This document shows positions 1-9,515 of a stretch of DNA of 64,000 bases, one piece after another. The translations under genes and the position numbers were made by a program. The stretch is from Planctomycetota bacterium. Lineage in GTDB: Bacteria; Planctomycetota; Planctomycetia; Pirellulales; Pirellulaceae. A model generated the notes under the pieces. The model was not told the DNA's origin. It did not search any database and worked only from the letters and a program-made list of their open reading frames with translations. Every line of letters starts with the position of its first letter. Within the stretch, counting starts at the first letter, position 1. The stretch covers positions 1-64,000 of the forward strand of contig JAJDEH010000065.1 in the NCBI GenBank assembly GCA_029259935.1. Reading direction: 5' to 3'.

Positions 1-903
1 TCCCACGTTCCCGGTCAGATTATTGACATCCAGTTCCGCCGAGTCGACACGCAACGTACCGCCGTTATAGGTGACGGACGAGCCGGTGACCCGCAGGCCG
101 TTGTTCTGGGTCTGGGTACTGCGGGAGATGACCGTGCCTTCGATCACCAGTGGCAGGCCGGCGTCGCCCAAGGTCGTGAAGTACGAACCCGCGCTGTTCT
201 GCACGGTGATCCCCGCGCCGATCGTCAGCGCGCCGCCGTTGGTCGGACGCAGGCGGGTGTAGGTTTCATGGGTGTTGTTGACCGCGTTGAACATTTCGAC
301 CAAGCCCGTGCCGCCCAGCGTCTGCGAGCCGCCCGAGAAGTTCAGATTCACGTCATTGAAGCTGTTTCCGTTGCCGGTCGAACGGGTCAGCGACAAGGTG
401 ACATTGTCCAGTATCAAACCGTTGAGTACCGTTACTACCGCCCCGCTGGCGAGCGTCGTGTCCACGCCCAGCGTCACCCCGTCCCAGGTTCCGTCACTGC
501 TGGTGACAGATAATGTGCCAGATCCAGTGAAGTGGGCACCGCGGATTGTTGCACCACTGATCGTCGCGGCTGAGTTGATTTCCGCGGTTGCTCCAACTGT
601 GAATGTTCCTCCACTAAATACGATGGCCTCGTTCGTCGACAAGCTCTTAACGCTCGCGCTGCCGCTGACGTTAATCGTGGGATCGGAGCCAACAACATCG
701 ATAAACGCATCATCCGCCCCGATGGGAACGGCGTCGGTATCCCAGTTCAGTGGATCAAGGAACGACGTCCCGTCCCCGCCGCCGTCCCAATTGACGGTCG
801 CCAGCAACAACCGCGATTCAAGCGGTTCCAGGGCCAGAGGCCGGCGACGGCGAGATGGTTTTACAGGGCGAGTACGATCGAAGAGCCAATCAAAGAGCGA
901 CAT
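1..903 (-). CDS. Large secreted LEPR-XLL-type beta-strand repeat protein, 5' part only
   Basis: The frame is open from an ATG at 903 to the window edge, giving 301 residues without a stop, so the C-terminal part is missing. After a basic stretch the N-terminus has LEPLESRLLLA at residues 25-35, close to the LEPR-XLL motif found at the start of many large planctomycete surface or exported proteins. From about residue 37 onward the sequence is low in charge and rich in G, T, S, N and V, with repeated short beta-strand-like units such as SGGTFTVG and NGGALTIG, like autotransporter-type or beta-helix passenger repeats. The inferred role is a cell-surface or secreted structural protein; no catalytic motif is visible. 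A 26-bp element shared with another gene lies 34 bp upstream. Confidence 0.75.
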   Translation of the reverse strand, partial: MSLFDWLFDRTRPVKPSRRRRPLALEPLESRLLLATVNWDGGGDGTSFLDPLNWDTDAVPIGADDAFIDVVGSDPTINVSGSASVKSLSTNEAIVFSGGTFTVGATAEINSAATISGATIRGAHFTGSGTLSVTSSDGTWDGVTLGVDTTLASGAVVTVLNGLILDNVTLSLTRSTGNGNSFNDVNLNFSGGSQTLGGTGLVEMFNAVNNTHETYTRLRPTNGGALTIGAGITVQNSAGSYFTTLGDAGLPLVIEGTVISRSTQTQNNGLRVTGSSVTYNGGTLRVDSAELDVNNLTGNVG

Positions 904-1342
904 CGGGATGCCTTTCAGGTGCGGGCGTAACGTCCTGCATTCAAATAGTCAGGGTGTGACAGTCAATGAGGTTGGAAAGTTGCAGTCAATTCGGAGCAGC
1001 CATACCGCAGAATGGCCGGTGAATTGTGGTTCGCCAGACTGCACCCACTAACGGAACTACAGTCTGCGCAGCGGAATTGCCAGGGAACAGGGAACTTAAC
1101 GGGAACTTTCAGCAGAAGTGAAACGTTCTTATTCGTGGAGGTTCCACTTGAATTGTGGAGCGACCCGCGCACTTCGGCGGCCCTGCCAGCTCAATTTCTG
1201 ATTGGCAAGCTCTTTAAGAGCCGTAAGATGGACCGAGGATTGTATTGGCCCAGGGAAGACTGCCGTTATTCACCTAAGGTACGGCCAAACGCGTTGGAAT
1301 CGGCGTCGATGTAAGGCTCGATGATCTGCACGCAACTTGTGA
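904..1342. other. Intergenic region upstream of the LEPR-like gene
   Basis: No convincing gene is seen. It carries the shared element at 938-963 and three closely spaced direct copies of GGGAAC at 1083-1088, 1090-1095 and 1101-1106. GGAAC resembles the -35 core of some ECF sigma promoters, but on the plus strand these copies point away from the LEPR-like gene and no clear -10 partner is seen. A 100-codon plus-strand ORF here lacks recognisable features. Confidence 0.4.
938..963 (-). promoter_or_regulatory. Shared upstream element, copy 1
   Basis: On the minus strand this reads ACTGTCACA, two variable bases, then CTGACTATTTGAATG. It differs at only two adjacent positions from the copy at 2758-2783. 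It lies 34 bp upstream of the LEPR-like protein start. The TGTCACA part resembles the -35 element described for ECF41-type sigma factors, but the CGTC-type -10 is not evident at the usual spacing. An operator or promoter shared with the XRE-NTF2 gene is the inference. Confidence 0.5.
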
Positions 1343-2005
1343 CTACGGTTCCAAATCCTCCTTATCGCCGTACTGCTCGTCGCTTTCTTCGATGAGTTGT
1401 GTGAGCGCGGCGGTGTCGGGGAACATTCTCTGGGAGATGATCTTCCCGTCAAGGATCCGAAACTCATGGGCGACTTGTGCATGGACCGTGATTTGATTCG
1501 CCAGGGATGTGACCTCGATCTCACGAACCGTTCGGATGAAAACGAATTCGCCAACCGCATCGACTCGATACATATCGGGAGTGATTTGTTCGGTCAACAT
1601 CGCCTGAAACGTGATCTCTGCCCATTGCCTGATCGCGTCCTTGCCTTGGAACTCTCCACCACCAGGAAACTTGGTCTCGAACAGGACACTGATTGATCCC
1701 TCGTCGTGAAAGCAAGACGCGATGGCGTCAGGATCCCGTCGATTGAACCCGTCCAAACTGGCAAGGGCCACCTCGATATTGGCCTGCTCTCGATCGAGCG
1801 CGCCGTTGTCGAGCAAGTCCTGTTGCTTAATGCCCAAAGCCGCGGCCAAGCGGAGCACGATCGACGGATCGACATGCCCTGACTTCTCAGCCTTTCGCAC
1901 CGTTTTGACATCACAATCGGCCTGCTCGGCCAGCATTTCCTGAGTCCAGGGCAGTGATTTGCGTCGCTCTCGAATCGCCTCGCCGTTGACGGGGACACTT
2001 CGCAT
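1343..2005 (-). CDS. XRE-family HTH regulator fused to an NTF2/SnoaL-like domain (paralog 1)
   Basis: This 220-residue protein has a helix-turn-helix of the XRE/Cro type at about residues 9-63, where TQEMLAEQADCDVKTVRKAE covers the turn and recognition helix. From about residue 75 to 205 it has an NTF2-like (SnoaL/DUF4440-type) cone domain, recognisable from ALASLDGFNRRDPDAIASCF and the later R-E-F-R-I-L-D-G-K-I strand. It is probably a cytoplasmic one-component regulator that senses a small ligand in the cone domain; the ligand is unknown. The paralog at 2121-2708 has the same order of domains and the same CDVKT-RKAE helix. A perfect 7-4-7 inverted repeat lies 36 bp upstream of the ATG. The SD is weak (GAGAAT). 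Confidence 0.8.
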   Translation of the reverse strand: MRSVPVNGEAIRERRKSLPWTQEMLAEQADCDVKTVRKAEKSGHVDPSIVLRLAAALGIKQQDLLDNGALDREQANIEVALASLDGFNRRDPDAIASCFHDEGSISVLFETKFPGGGEFQGKDAIRQWAEITFQAMLTEQITPDMYRVDAVGEFVFIRTVREIEVTSLANQITVHAQVAHEFRILDGKIISQRMFPDTAALTQLIEESDEQYGDKEDLEP

Positions 2006-2040
2006 AAGTTATTCTCTCAATCGACTCAGGGGTGCGAACA

Positions 2041-2058
2041 CAACGGTACCGACCGTTG
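2041..2058. promoter_or_regulatory. Perfect inverted repeat, candidate operator of the XRE-NTF2 gene
   Basis: CAACGGT, then ACCG, then ACCGTTG is a perfect 7-bp inverted repeat with a 4-bp spacer, 36-53 bp upstream of the XRE-NTF2 paralog 1 start. The size and symmetry suit binding by a dimer of an XRE-type HTH, so autoregulation is inferred. Confidence 0.5.
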
Positions 2059-2120
2059 GAAATCAATCGTAAGCAGAGTACTTCAGTGGGCGAGCCCGGT
2101 CAACTTCCCCGTAGGTTACC

Positions 2121-2708
2121 TTAAGCGTCGAAGAACTGAAGGTGTTCAACGATGAGTTGATTCGCGAAACGGAACTCGTGCATTCCTTCCCACTTGAGCA
2201 TTAGGCGGCTCTTTCGTGGAGTTCCGGCCAACGTCAACCGCAGGAGTACAAAGTCACCGGCCCGGTAAAGTCGGCACTTGTTGAGAAGAATTTTCCGGAA
2301 ATCAAACTTGGCGAAGGTGGTTTCAAAATGCTGCCGCAGGTCTGTTCGAGCGCGAAACACTTCAGCACCGACTGGGCCCTTCAGTGCGGGAAAGTGTAAG
2401 ATCGCGTCCTCGGAATAGAGTTCCACGAGCGCGTCCACATCTTGCCGATTGAACGCCCGAGTCCATGCACTTACAAGCACCGACTGGCCCGCCTGAGTGG
2501 CGGAATCCACGGAAACCAGCGAGGACACCGGCGTTTGGAAAACTTTGGCAATCCCGCGCAGCGTGGCAATATCCAATCGCTGACCTCGTTCGGCCTTGCG
2601 AATCGTCTTCACGTCGCAGCCAGCCCGCACCGCCACCTCGTCCTGCGTAAGCCCCAGCAATCGCCGCAATTCGCGGATTGAGCTGCCGTTTGAGTGGTGA
2701 CCGCGCAT
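2121..2708 (-). CDS. XRE-family HTH regulator fused to an NTF2/SnoaL-like domain (paralog 2)
   Basis: Domain order matches paralog 1: XRE HTH at about residues 10-65 (IRELRRLLGLTQDEVAVRAG followed by CDVKTIRKAE), then an NTF2-like domain (VSAWTRAFNRQDVDALVELY, later WEGMHEFRFANQLIVEH). I chose the ATG at 2708 (195 aa) because the longer frame begins with a TTG at 2735; neither start has a clear SD. The sequence between the paralogs has diverged, so the duplication is not recent. The shared 26-bp element lies about 49 bp upstream of the ATG. It is probably a small-molecule-responsive transcription regulator; the target is unknown. Confidence 0.78.
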   Translation of the reverse strand: MRGHHSNGSSIRELRRLLGLTQDEVAVRAGCDVKTIRKAERGQRLDIATLRGIAKVFQTPVSSLVSVDSATQAGQSVLVSAWTRAFNRQDVDALVELYSEDAILHFPALKGPVGAEVFRARTDLRQHFETTFAKFDFRKILLNKCRLYRAGDFVLLRLTLAGTPRKSRLMLKWEGMHEFRFANQLIVEHLQFFDA

Positions 2709-2757
2709 GTCGCCCGTCTGTCTGGGAAGTTGCAAACAACGGATTCACGAGTATCCA

Positions 2758-2783
2758 CATTCAAATAGTCAGCCTGTGACAGT
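2758..2783 (-). promoter_or_regulatory. Shared upstream element, copy 2
   Basis: This is the second copy of the element at 938-963, matching 24 of 26 positions, and lies in front of the XRE-NTF2 paralog 2 in the same orientation relative to its gene. Finding it before a regulator and before a surface protein suggests that the same factor controls both. Confidence 0.5.
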
Positions 2784-2860
2784 TGATGGTTGTGCGACCG
2801 TGGTGGCTTCGCGCACAATGTTGGCGAATCCATCGAAAACGCCGTTAGAGCTAACTTGTC

Positions 2861-3007
2861 ATGCGCATCCGCTGTCCCCATTGCGAGCAGCGTGTCGAGG
2901 TGCTAAAGCGCGATCCGCTGGTCGAAGTGGATTGCCCCTCGTGCGGCATTCGATTTAGTCTCGTCGCTAGTGAGGGCGAGACAACGCAGCGGTCGGATAG
3001 GTTCTGA
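2861..3007 (+). pseudogene. Orphan zinc-ribbon ORF, copy of the kinase N-terminus
   Basis: This 48-codon ORF begins MRIRCPHCEQRVEVL and continues to VEVDCPSCGIRFSLV before diverging and stopping. It is clearly homologous to residues 1-35 of the giant kinase at 3126-9515 (MQIRCPHCRQGVEVV ... VEVDCPSCGSSFSL), including both Cys pairs (5/8 and 25/28), an MJ0042-type zinc ribbon. It sits on the opposite strand just beyond the kinase stop. No kinase sequence follows, so it is either a remnant of a second kinase gene or a small free-standing zinc-ribbon protein. It is too short to be caught by length filters. Confidence 0.65.
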
Positions 3008-3125
3008 CTCGTCTCAACACTTTTTTGCGGCGTGACCGCAATCGCCGGTCTCTTTCTCGCAACGCGATTGGAGCCAGTCCAGTCGACCACTGGCCGAAAT
3101 GCAATTCCTGGCCCGCATCCGCCGG

Positions 3126-6100
3126 CTACGGGCTGTCCGCGTCCAAGCTTGAATGATCCAGTCCGATAGCTGCGGAGGAGCCGTCCTCGAACAAGTGCAA
3201 TGGATCTTCTCCTAGCAACAAAGAGGCTTCTCGATACCAGACGCAAATCTGCAACCAATGCTCGGTCGCCCAGTATGAGCCCTCCGTCTTGAGCGCTGCC
3301 ACGGGGCCTCTTAGATGATTCACTCGAGTCGTGAACAAGCGGCGGCTCTCCGGTTCATTTTTGAGTTGATAGTATGCGCAGGCAAGCACCAAGTCATTAA
3401 TAGCGTCTGGTGCCGATTTTGCCTCGTCTTGGATCGTGGCAATGGCCTCGTCGAATCGCCCGGCACGATATAACAAGCGAGGACGCAGTTCGCATGCGGC
3501 GCGGCGCCACGTTGGTTGGCTTTGCAACACGTCCAGTTGCTCAAGCAAGTCGTTGAATGAAACACCCGCATCCGCACCGGCCGAACTCATCTCGAGCGCG
3601 GCAAACAAGTGACCGGGATGGGGGGCAGTTCGTTCGGGTTCCAGGCGTTGCCGGCAGAGGTTCCTAAAGTCGGATTCCGCACCCAGCATCGATAGCGTTG
3701 GAGCGTACCACCTTGCTCCCCATCCGTGCCCCGGATCGGGAGATACATGTCGCAGGCAATCAGCCGCATCGGACCATCGTGCATGGTTGATGTGGTCTTC
3801 CGCGATGTAGCGCAGCAGGTTGTCTCGGCTGGCGGGCACCTCGGCGACAACTTCGTCGAAAAACTCTTTATCTTCGATGAACGCCGGACCGGCATCCTGG
3901 TACAACGAGACGTACTTCTCCTTGCCGGCGACTATTGTCTTCAGAGCCGACACGTACTGCTCCAATGCGTCGTCCTTCGCACCTTGCCGATACATCGCCG
4001 CGGCCGCTCGAATCTTCTCCGCCGGGGATTGCAATTCGAGCGAACGCGGCTCGAATTCGATCCGCATCTCTCGACGCCAAAGATGAGTTGTCAACCACTC
4101 GTCCAGTTTACACTTGGTAGGATCCCCCGGCTGATCCGGCGCGACGGCCTGATTCAGCAACTCCTCCGTGTCCCGCCAGGCCAGACTCTCCACGTCGCGA
4201 TTTGTACGCGAATACGCGATGGCCATCAGAAATCCCAGTCCCGTCGGAAGCTCGTCGGCAGCGGCGGCGACGGCTTCGAAATTGTCGGCCGCCCTCTGAA
4301 ATCGCGACGCGTGAACGTTCGCAAGTCCCATTAGCAATTGCCCCGTGATATCTGAATTCCTCTCGCCAGCCAAACGAGCCAGGTGGAAAAGGTGGTGAAT
4401 GTTAAAGTTGTATTCACGCTGCAGCAAGCAGATCCTTGCCAGGGCCGATGCGATGCGAGGGTCCTTGGCGGCGCGAGCGACGTGTCTGTGGCTCAATTGA
4501 AGACAAAGGTCACGATACTTCTGCGTCTCGCCTGCTAACAGAAGGAGTGCGGCATATTCGATCCACGCATCGCCAAGCTCTAAATCATGGATGGCATGTT
4601 CGTAGTGTTCTCGGGCCGCGGCCCATTGACTGCGCAGCGCTAAGTAACGTCCACGGGCAATCCAAAGGTCTTTACTAATATCGCTATTTTCGTTGTCCGT
4701 GATGGCTTGTCGAAAGAGCTTCTCATCCGCCACGACAGCGTCCATCGGGTTGTCAGGACCGTCGATGTCTTGAACGAGCCCTCGAGCCGCCAGAAAATCC
4801 TCGGCAGCTTGTTTGGGCTTACCCAGTTGAACAAAAAGAACGCCGCGTCGTTTTCGTAGCGACGCCGACTTGGGTTCCTCGGAAATACGCGTCGTGTACC
4901 AGGCGACTCGATCTTCGGCCGTAATTACACCCAATTCGGACTCCGCGAAATCAAGCAATTTCGCATCGTCATTCAGTAGCGAAGTCGGGCCGCGCCATTG
5001 AAGCACACCGGTTTGATAACTGGCTTGCGAACGTCTTTTGTTACCCAGCCGGTGATGCAACAGCGCCAAAATCAGGTGCCGCCGAAACTGCATGCTTTGC
5101 GTATCCTCCCACTCCGGTTCGGCTGTGATCGCCGCCCATTCTTCGCTGGTCCTTTTCAGCGCGGCATGGGCAAGATCTGTTTCTTCCGTGAGCAGGTGAG
5201 CGCAACAAGTAATCGCATGTCGCCAGGGATCGGGAGCAACTTCGCCTGTGATCTCGCGCCACACGGCGTCTCTAATAATCTGGTAACGCGGTTGCTCATA
5301 GAAATGCAGGGCCATCTGTTTGTGTTTCAAGAGCGAAAGCAGGTTTAGTTGGCCAAATAGCCGGTACCGCGATTCGGCACGACGCAGCCACGTCAGTGCT
5401 TGCTGCTTGTCCCCTTTACGGTGGAAGCCGCGAGCCAGCCAAAACTCTCGCTGCCGAATGTAATTCGCCACCGTCCGCTCCTGGTCGGCACGAAGCAGTT
5501 GCAAGCCGCTCTCGATGCGCCCGACGACAATGTTGCACGTCGCGCGGACAAACGACGGATTGACGCCTTGCTGCTGCCGCATGACGCTGAGTGATTCAAC
5601 GATCTGTTCGGTTGTCATTGCCGGTTTGGAGCCCACAATGTCCATCCAAGGTGTCAACGACGAATTCGGATATTCCTTGTAAAAGGTGTTGATGAAGAAC
5701 CGCATGTATTTCGCGTAGGCAGCGGGGCCATCCGCCAGCAACAAATAGGTGCCCATGCGGGCGTCCCACAACGGGTTATGACTTTTCTGGATTTCCAAAA
5801 CCCAGCGAGGAAAGGCTGCGGCCCGTTCGTAATCGCCAATGCGGCCGTATTCCTGGCACATGAACAATAGTGCTTCGTATTTTTGAATCCAAATGAACTT
5901 GTTGTCCGGGTGGCCTTTGAGCGCGATGTCAATTCTTGCCAAAGCCTCTTCCCATTGAGAGTTCGCTTGTCGTGGACCATGGCACCGGGCAATGACAACC
6001 GCCGCCGCGGCTTGTGTTCGCGCGGCTAATACTTGCCATTGAGGGTTGTCGGGTTCCGCAGCGACAATTGCCTCCCAGATTTGGAGAGCCTCGGCCAAAC

Positions 6101-9100
6101 TAGCGGCGGCCAGATCATGGTCTTGCAGGTCCAATGCAATCAGGCCCATGGAATACGTCGTGTTGGCAAGCGCGATCTGCAGCGCGCGGTCGTTCGGCGC
6201 GCCGTCAAGGAGTTTACGCAGCAAGGGCAAGATCCGTTGCAGCTTTTCCAGATCAGCGGTCCACTTCTTTCGATTGAATACATGCGCGACGCTGAAGTGC
6301 AAAATATGTGGGCCATCGTTTTGAACCCCCAATACAGATTTAAACAGAGGCAAGACGCCCGAATCGACTGTGGCTACGATTTTTTTCAATGGAGCCGGAT
6401 CGCGAGTCGGATACGATGGCATATCCCAATCGAGATTCATCTCGCGAAGCCGCTGGCGAATCAGTCGCAAATCCCATACACGCAGCAGGCCGTTTCGCTC
6501 CCGTGTAGACAACTGGCTACCGTCCGGCGAGAAGGCGATCACCTCCTGCGGCTCGGCGTCGAATGTTGCAAGTCGCTGAAACGACCTGGCGTCATAGATT
6601 GCGACGGAATAGCGGGACACGGACAGCGCCAGTAGTTGTCCATCGTTAGAGAAACACAAATGTCCGCGGATATTTCCTCCCGCCTCACGCGGAATCACCT
6701 GCTTCGACAGCCAGGAGCCAACCGTCCAGAATCGGTATTCCTGACTGTTGCCGGTACACAGCCATTTGCCATCCGGACTAAAAACGGGTCGCACGCCTCC
6801 CGTAATCGCAAATTGTTTCACAAGTTCGCCAGTGTCCGCGTCCCATACATTGACTCCAGCATCTCGCCAACTCCCGGTGGCAACCCACTGACCATCTGGG
6901 CTTACGTCAATCAGTCGCGCGTCTTTGTGAGACGCCAGATTGACTTCCCGATCGTCGTCCAAATGAAGGACATGCGGTCGGCCGGTACTAAAGATCCCAG
7001 CAAAGACGGTCCCATCACGACTGATTGCCGTTCCATAATTCGCTGAGCGGCGGCGTAAAACGACGGGGGGGCCAATCGTCAGTCCTGTGACTTCGCGAGA
7101 ATCCTCGACATGAATCGGCCAGCGCGAGATCTCGGAATTACTCACGACAATGATGCTCTTCCCATTTGGGTTAAACGTCGTGGCTGAATAGGGGAAAGGG
7201 AGAGCTGCAATCTGCGTCCGTCGTTCGAAGTCGAATATCCGCACCGACTCTCCCGAGTTCGGTGCCAATAGCAGGCGTCCGTCAGCGCTGAAGCTGCAGG
7301 AAGACGCAACATCCACACGGCGGCATTCAAGTCCTTGCGCAATTTCCCAAACGAGGAGTTCCGTGTCCTGCATGCCTCCGACAAGAAACCGCCCATCTTT
7401 GCTGAAGCGGAGATTCTCTCCGCGACACTCCACTTTCAGCAGGTGCTTTCCCGTGAACGGATCCCACAGCCGGATGACTCCATCCCAGCCAACACTGGCC
7501 AGCAGATCACCGGTGGGGTTAAATGTCACGGACGTGTTTTGTTGTATCGTCGTCGATTCCCACAAAACTCGTTCTTGCTCGACGTCCCAGATCCGAACCG
7601 CTTGATTCTGGGCCAGCGCGAGTCGCCGACCGTCCGGATGCCACGCCATACACCAGATGGGGCCGGACAAAGCGAGTGACTTCACGATCGTCTTCGACGC
7701 GATGTCGACAATCTGAATCTTGCTAACCTTGTTCTGACAGATGGCGAGTCTAGTATTGTCGGGGTTGAAGCGCACACGCGCGACGGATTCGATTCCCTGA
7801 AAGGTCCACGTTTCCTCCCCGGATTCTATGTCGAAGATGTGCGTTGTGCCGGTTTCGGTCCAAACAGCCACGCGCCGACCATCGTTGCTATAGTCAAACA
7901 TGTATGTTCTGGCTGCAACGGGCACCTTCAGAATCGGTGTCTTCCGGGCGATGTCCCAAATCCAGACGTTTCGATCTCGATATCCGACGGCGATGGTCCG
8001 CCCGTCCGGACTGAAAAACGCCGGATCCCAGAGAGTCGCCCCTTCGCGCAACAGGCGCGCAACTTCGTGGTCGTCCGAGATGCGCCGAACGGATACCGCC
8101 TGATCCGGCTCAAAACGTGCATATCGTTTCGTCTGAGAGTCAAAGGTCTTGCAATACGGGCCTACAATCTGCGATTGAGGATGCGGATTCCCTTCCCAGC
8201 GATGCACAACTCGCAGGTCTACCTTCGCCATGCAGGCGATCGCTTCGTCACGCAGATCTTCTCCCGGACGGATGTCGGCAGCCTGCCGAATCAGGTCCAG
8301 CGATTGAAACCCCTGTCCTGGTTCTCCGCTACCGCGGCGGGCTCGAGACTCCGAAATGTAAGAGGCACGAAGTTTCTCCAATGCGTCAGCTTTCGCCTCA
8401 CTTTCATCGGCCGTCTTTTGTTGCGCCCGCACGGCGAACATCGTGGACACGATCGTACCGATCATCAGCGATAGAGCCAACGCGGCGATCAACGTCGACA
8501 CGGTCGGCCGCCGCCTAATCCACTTGACAGCTCGTTCGGTCCGACTCACGGGACGAGCTTGGATCGCTTCGCCATTTCGGAAGCGAGCGAGATCGTCGGC
8601 CAGCGCTTGCGCCGTTAGATATCGTCGGGACGGTTGTTTGCTTAAACACTTAAGGCAAATCGTTTCCAAGTCACGAGGAACGGCGGCACTCAGCTTCCGC
8701 GGGCTCGGCGGCTCGTCTTCCAGGATCTGCACAACGAGCCGCTGCGGGCTGCCCCGGAAGGGTAGCTCGCCGGTCAGCAGCTCAAAAAGAATGACGCCCA
8801 GGCTGTAAACGTCGCTGCGCGCGTCGGCCGATTGACTTTGTCCCGCGGCCTGCTCGGGAGACATGTAGGCCGGCGTGCCCATGATGCGGCCGTCGACGGT
8901 CATGGTGATTTCGCCCGCGTCGCGCTTGGCCAGGCCAAAGTCCGTGACGTGCGGACGTTCGTCGGCGTCCATCAGGATATTTTGTGGCTTGAGGTCGCGA
9001 TGAATCACGCCGTGCTCATGCGCGTAGTGCACGGTTTCGCCAAGCAAAATCATCAAGTCGACAATTTGTGCGGTGGTCGGCGACGTGTTTTCCAACCATG

Positions 9101-9515
9101 CCGCCAGATGCGTTCCCTGTATCAGGTCGCTGACCAGATACAACTGTCCGGAATCGTCGCGCCCGACTTCGTGGACGCTGACGATATGGGGATGGGAAAG
9201 TTGCGCCGCGGTGCGGGCCTCGCGCAAGAACGATTCGACTTCGCTATCGTCCAACTGCTGCCTGCGTGGCAGCTTGACCGCGACGAATCGATCCAGTTCG
9301 GTGTCGTGAGCCTTCCAGACGCTGCCGAACGCACCACGGCCCAGTTCTTCCAAAAGCTCGAAGTGCCCGATGTTTCGGGCGGTTGCATCCGCTTTCTCGT
9401 CGAATCCGCCCGCCAGACTGAAGGAACTGCCGCAGGAAGGGCAATCGACTTCTACTAGCAGGTCGTCCTCGACGACCTCCACACCCTGACGACAGTGAGG
9501 ACAACGGATTTGCAT
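3126..9515 (-). CDS. Giant Ser/Thr protein kinase with zinc ribbon, WD40 and TPR regions
   Basis: The 2129-residue protein starts with a zinc ribbon (C5, C8, C25, C28), then a Hanks-type kinase domain at about residues 50-312: glycine loop GRGAFGSVWKA, catalytic lysine K81 in VAVK, HRDLKPQN with H172-D174, DFG at 192-194 and the APE-equivalent MSPEQ. A single membrane segment at about 338-362 puts the rest outside the cytoplasm. Residues about 430-1045 hold WD40-type repeats (many F-S-P-D-G and W-D blade ends), and about 1080-2100 hold TPR-like helices. The architecture is typical of planctomycete receptor kinases and suggests extracellular or periplasmic protein-protein sensing coupled to phosphorylation. 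It is divergent from an ECF-like sigma factor starting 214 bp away, a common pairing in this phylum. Confidence 0.93.
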   Translation of the reverse strand: MQIRCPHCRQGVEVVEDDLLVEVDCPSCGSSFSLAGGFDEKADATARNIGHFELLEELGRGAFGSVWKAHDTELDRFVAVKLPRRQQLDDSEVESFLREARTAAQLSHPHIVSVHEVGRDDSGQLYLVSDLIQGTHLAAWLENTSPTTAQIVDLMILLGETVHYAHEHGVIHRDLKPQNILMDADERPHVTDFGLAKRDAGEITMTVDGRIMGTPAYMSPEQAAGQSQSADARSDVYSLGVILFELLTGELPFRGSPQRLVVQILEDEPPSPRKLSAAVPRDLETICLKCLSKQPSRRYLTAQALADDLARFRNGEAIQARPVSRTERAVKWIRRRPTVSTLIAALALSLMIGTIVSTMFAVRAQQKTADESEAKADALEKLRASYISESRARRGSGEPGQGFQSLDLIRQAADIRPGEDLRDEAIACMAKVDLRVVHRWEGNPHPQSQIVGPYCKTFDSQTKRYARFEPDQAVSVRRISDDHEVARLLREGATLWDPAFFSPDGRTIAVGYRDRNVWIWDIARKTPILKVPVAARTYMFDYSNDGRRVAVWTETGTTHIFDIESGEETWTFQGIESVARVRFNPDNTRLAICQNKVSKIQIVDIASKTIVKSLALSGPIWCMAWHPDGRRLALAQNQAVRIWDVEQERVLWESTTIQQNTSVTFNPTGDLLASVGWDGVIRLWDPFTGKHLLKVECRGENLRFSKDGRFLVGGMQDTELLVWEIAQGLECRRVDVASSCSFSADGRLLLAPNSGESVRIFDFERRTQIAALPFPYSATTFNPNGKSIIVVSNSEISRWPIHVEDSREVTGLTIGPPVVLRRRSANYGTAISRDGTVFAGIFSTGRPHVLHLDDDREVNLASHKDARLIDVSPDGQWVATGSWRDAGVNVWDADTGELVKQFAITGGVRPVFSPDGKWLCTGNSQEYRFWTVGSWLSKQVIPREAGGNIRGHLCFSNDGQLLALSVSRYSVAIYDARSFQRLATFDAEPQEVIAFSPDGSQLSTRERNGLLRVWDLRLIRQRLREMNLDWDMPSYPTRDPAPLKKIVATVDSGVLPLFKSVLGVQNDGPHILHFSVAHVFNRKKWTADLEKLQRILPLLRKLLDGAPNDRALQIALANTTYSMGLIALDLQDHDLAAASLAEALQIWEAIVAAEPDNPQWQVLAARTQAAAAVVIARCHGPRQANSQWEEALARIDIALKGHPDNKFIWIQKYEALLFMCQEYGRIGDYERAAAFPRWVLEIQKSHNPLWDARMGTYLLLADGPAAYAKYMRFFINTFYKEYPNSSLTPWMDIVGSKPAMTTEQIVESLSVMRQQQGVNPSFVRATCNIVVGRIESGLQLLRADQERTVANYIRQREFWLARGFHRKGDKQQALTWLRRAESRYRLFGQLNLLSLLKHKQMALHFYEQPRYQIIRDAVWREITGEVAPDPWRHAITCCAHLLTEETDLAHAALKRTSEEWAAITAEPEWEDTQSMQFRRHLILALLHHRLGNKRRSQASYQTGVLQWRGPTSLLNDDAKLLDFAESELGVITAEDRVAWYTTRISEEPKSASLRKRRGVLFVQLGKPKQAAEDFLAARGLVQDIDGPDNPMDAVVADEKLFRQAITDNENSDISKDLWIARGRYLALRSQWAAAREHYEHAIHDLELGDAWIEYAALLLLAGETQKYRDLCLQLSHRHVARAAKDPRIASALARICLLQREYNFNIHHLFHLARLAGERNSDITGQLLMGLANVHASRFQRAADNFEAVAAAADELPTGLGFLMAIAYSRTNRDVESLAWRDTEELLNQAVAPDQPGDPTKCKLDEWLTTHLWRREMRIEFEPRSLELQSPAEKIRAAAAMYRQGAKDDALEQYVSALKTIVAGKEKYVSLYQDAGPAFIEDKEFFDEVVAEVPASRDNLLRYIAEDHINHARWSDAADCLRHVSPDPGHGWGARWYAPTLSMLGAESDFRNLCRQRLEPERTAPHPGHLFAALEMSSAGADAGVSFNDLLEQLDVLQSQPTWRRAACELRPRLLYRAGRFDEAIATIQDEAKSAPDAINDLVLACAYYQLKNEPESRRLFTTRVNHLRGPVAALKTEGSYWATEHWLQICVWYREASLLLGEDPLHLFEDGSSAAIGLDHSSLDADSP

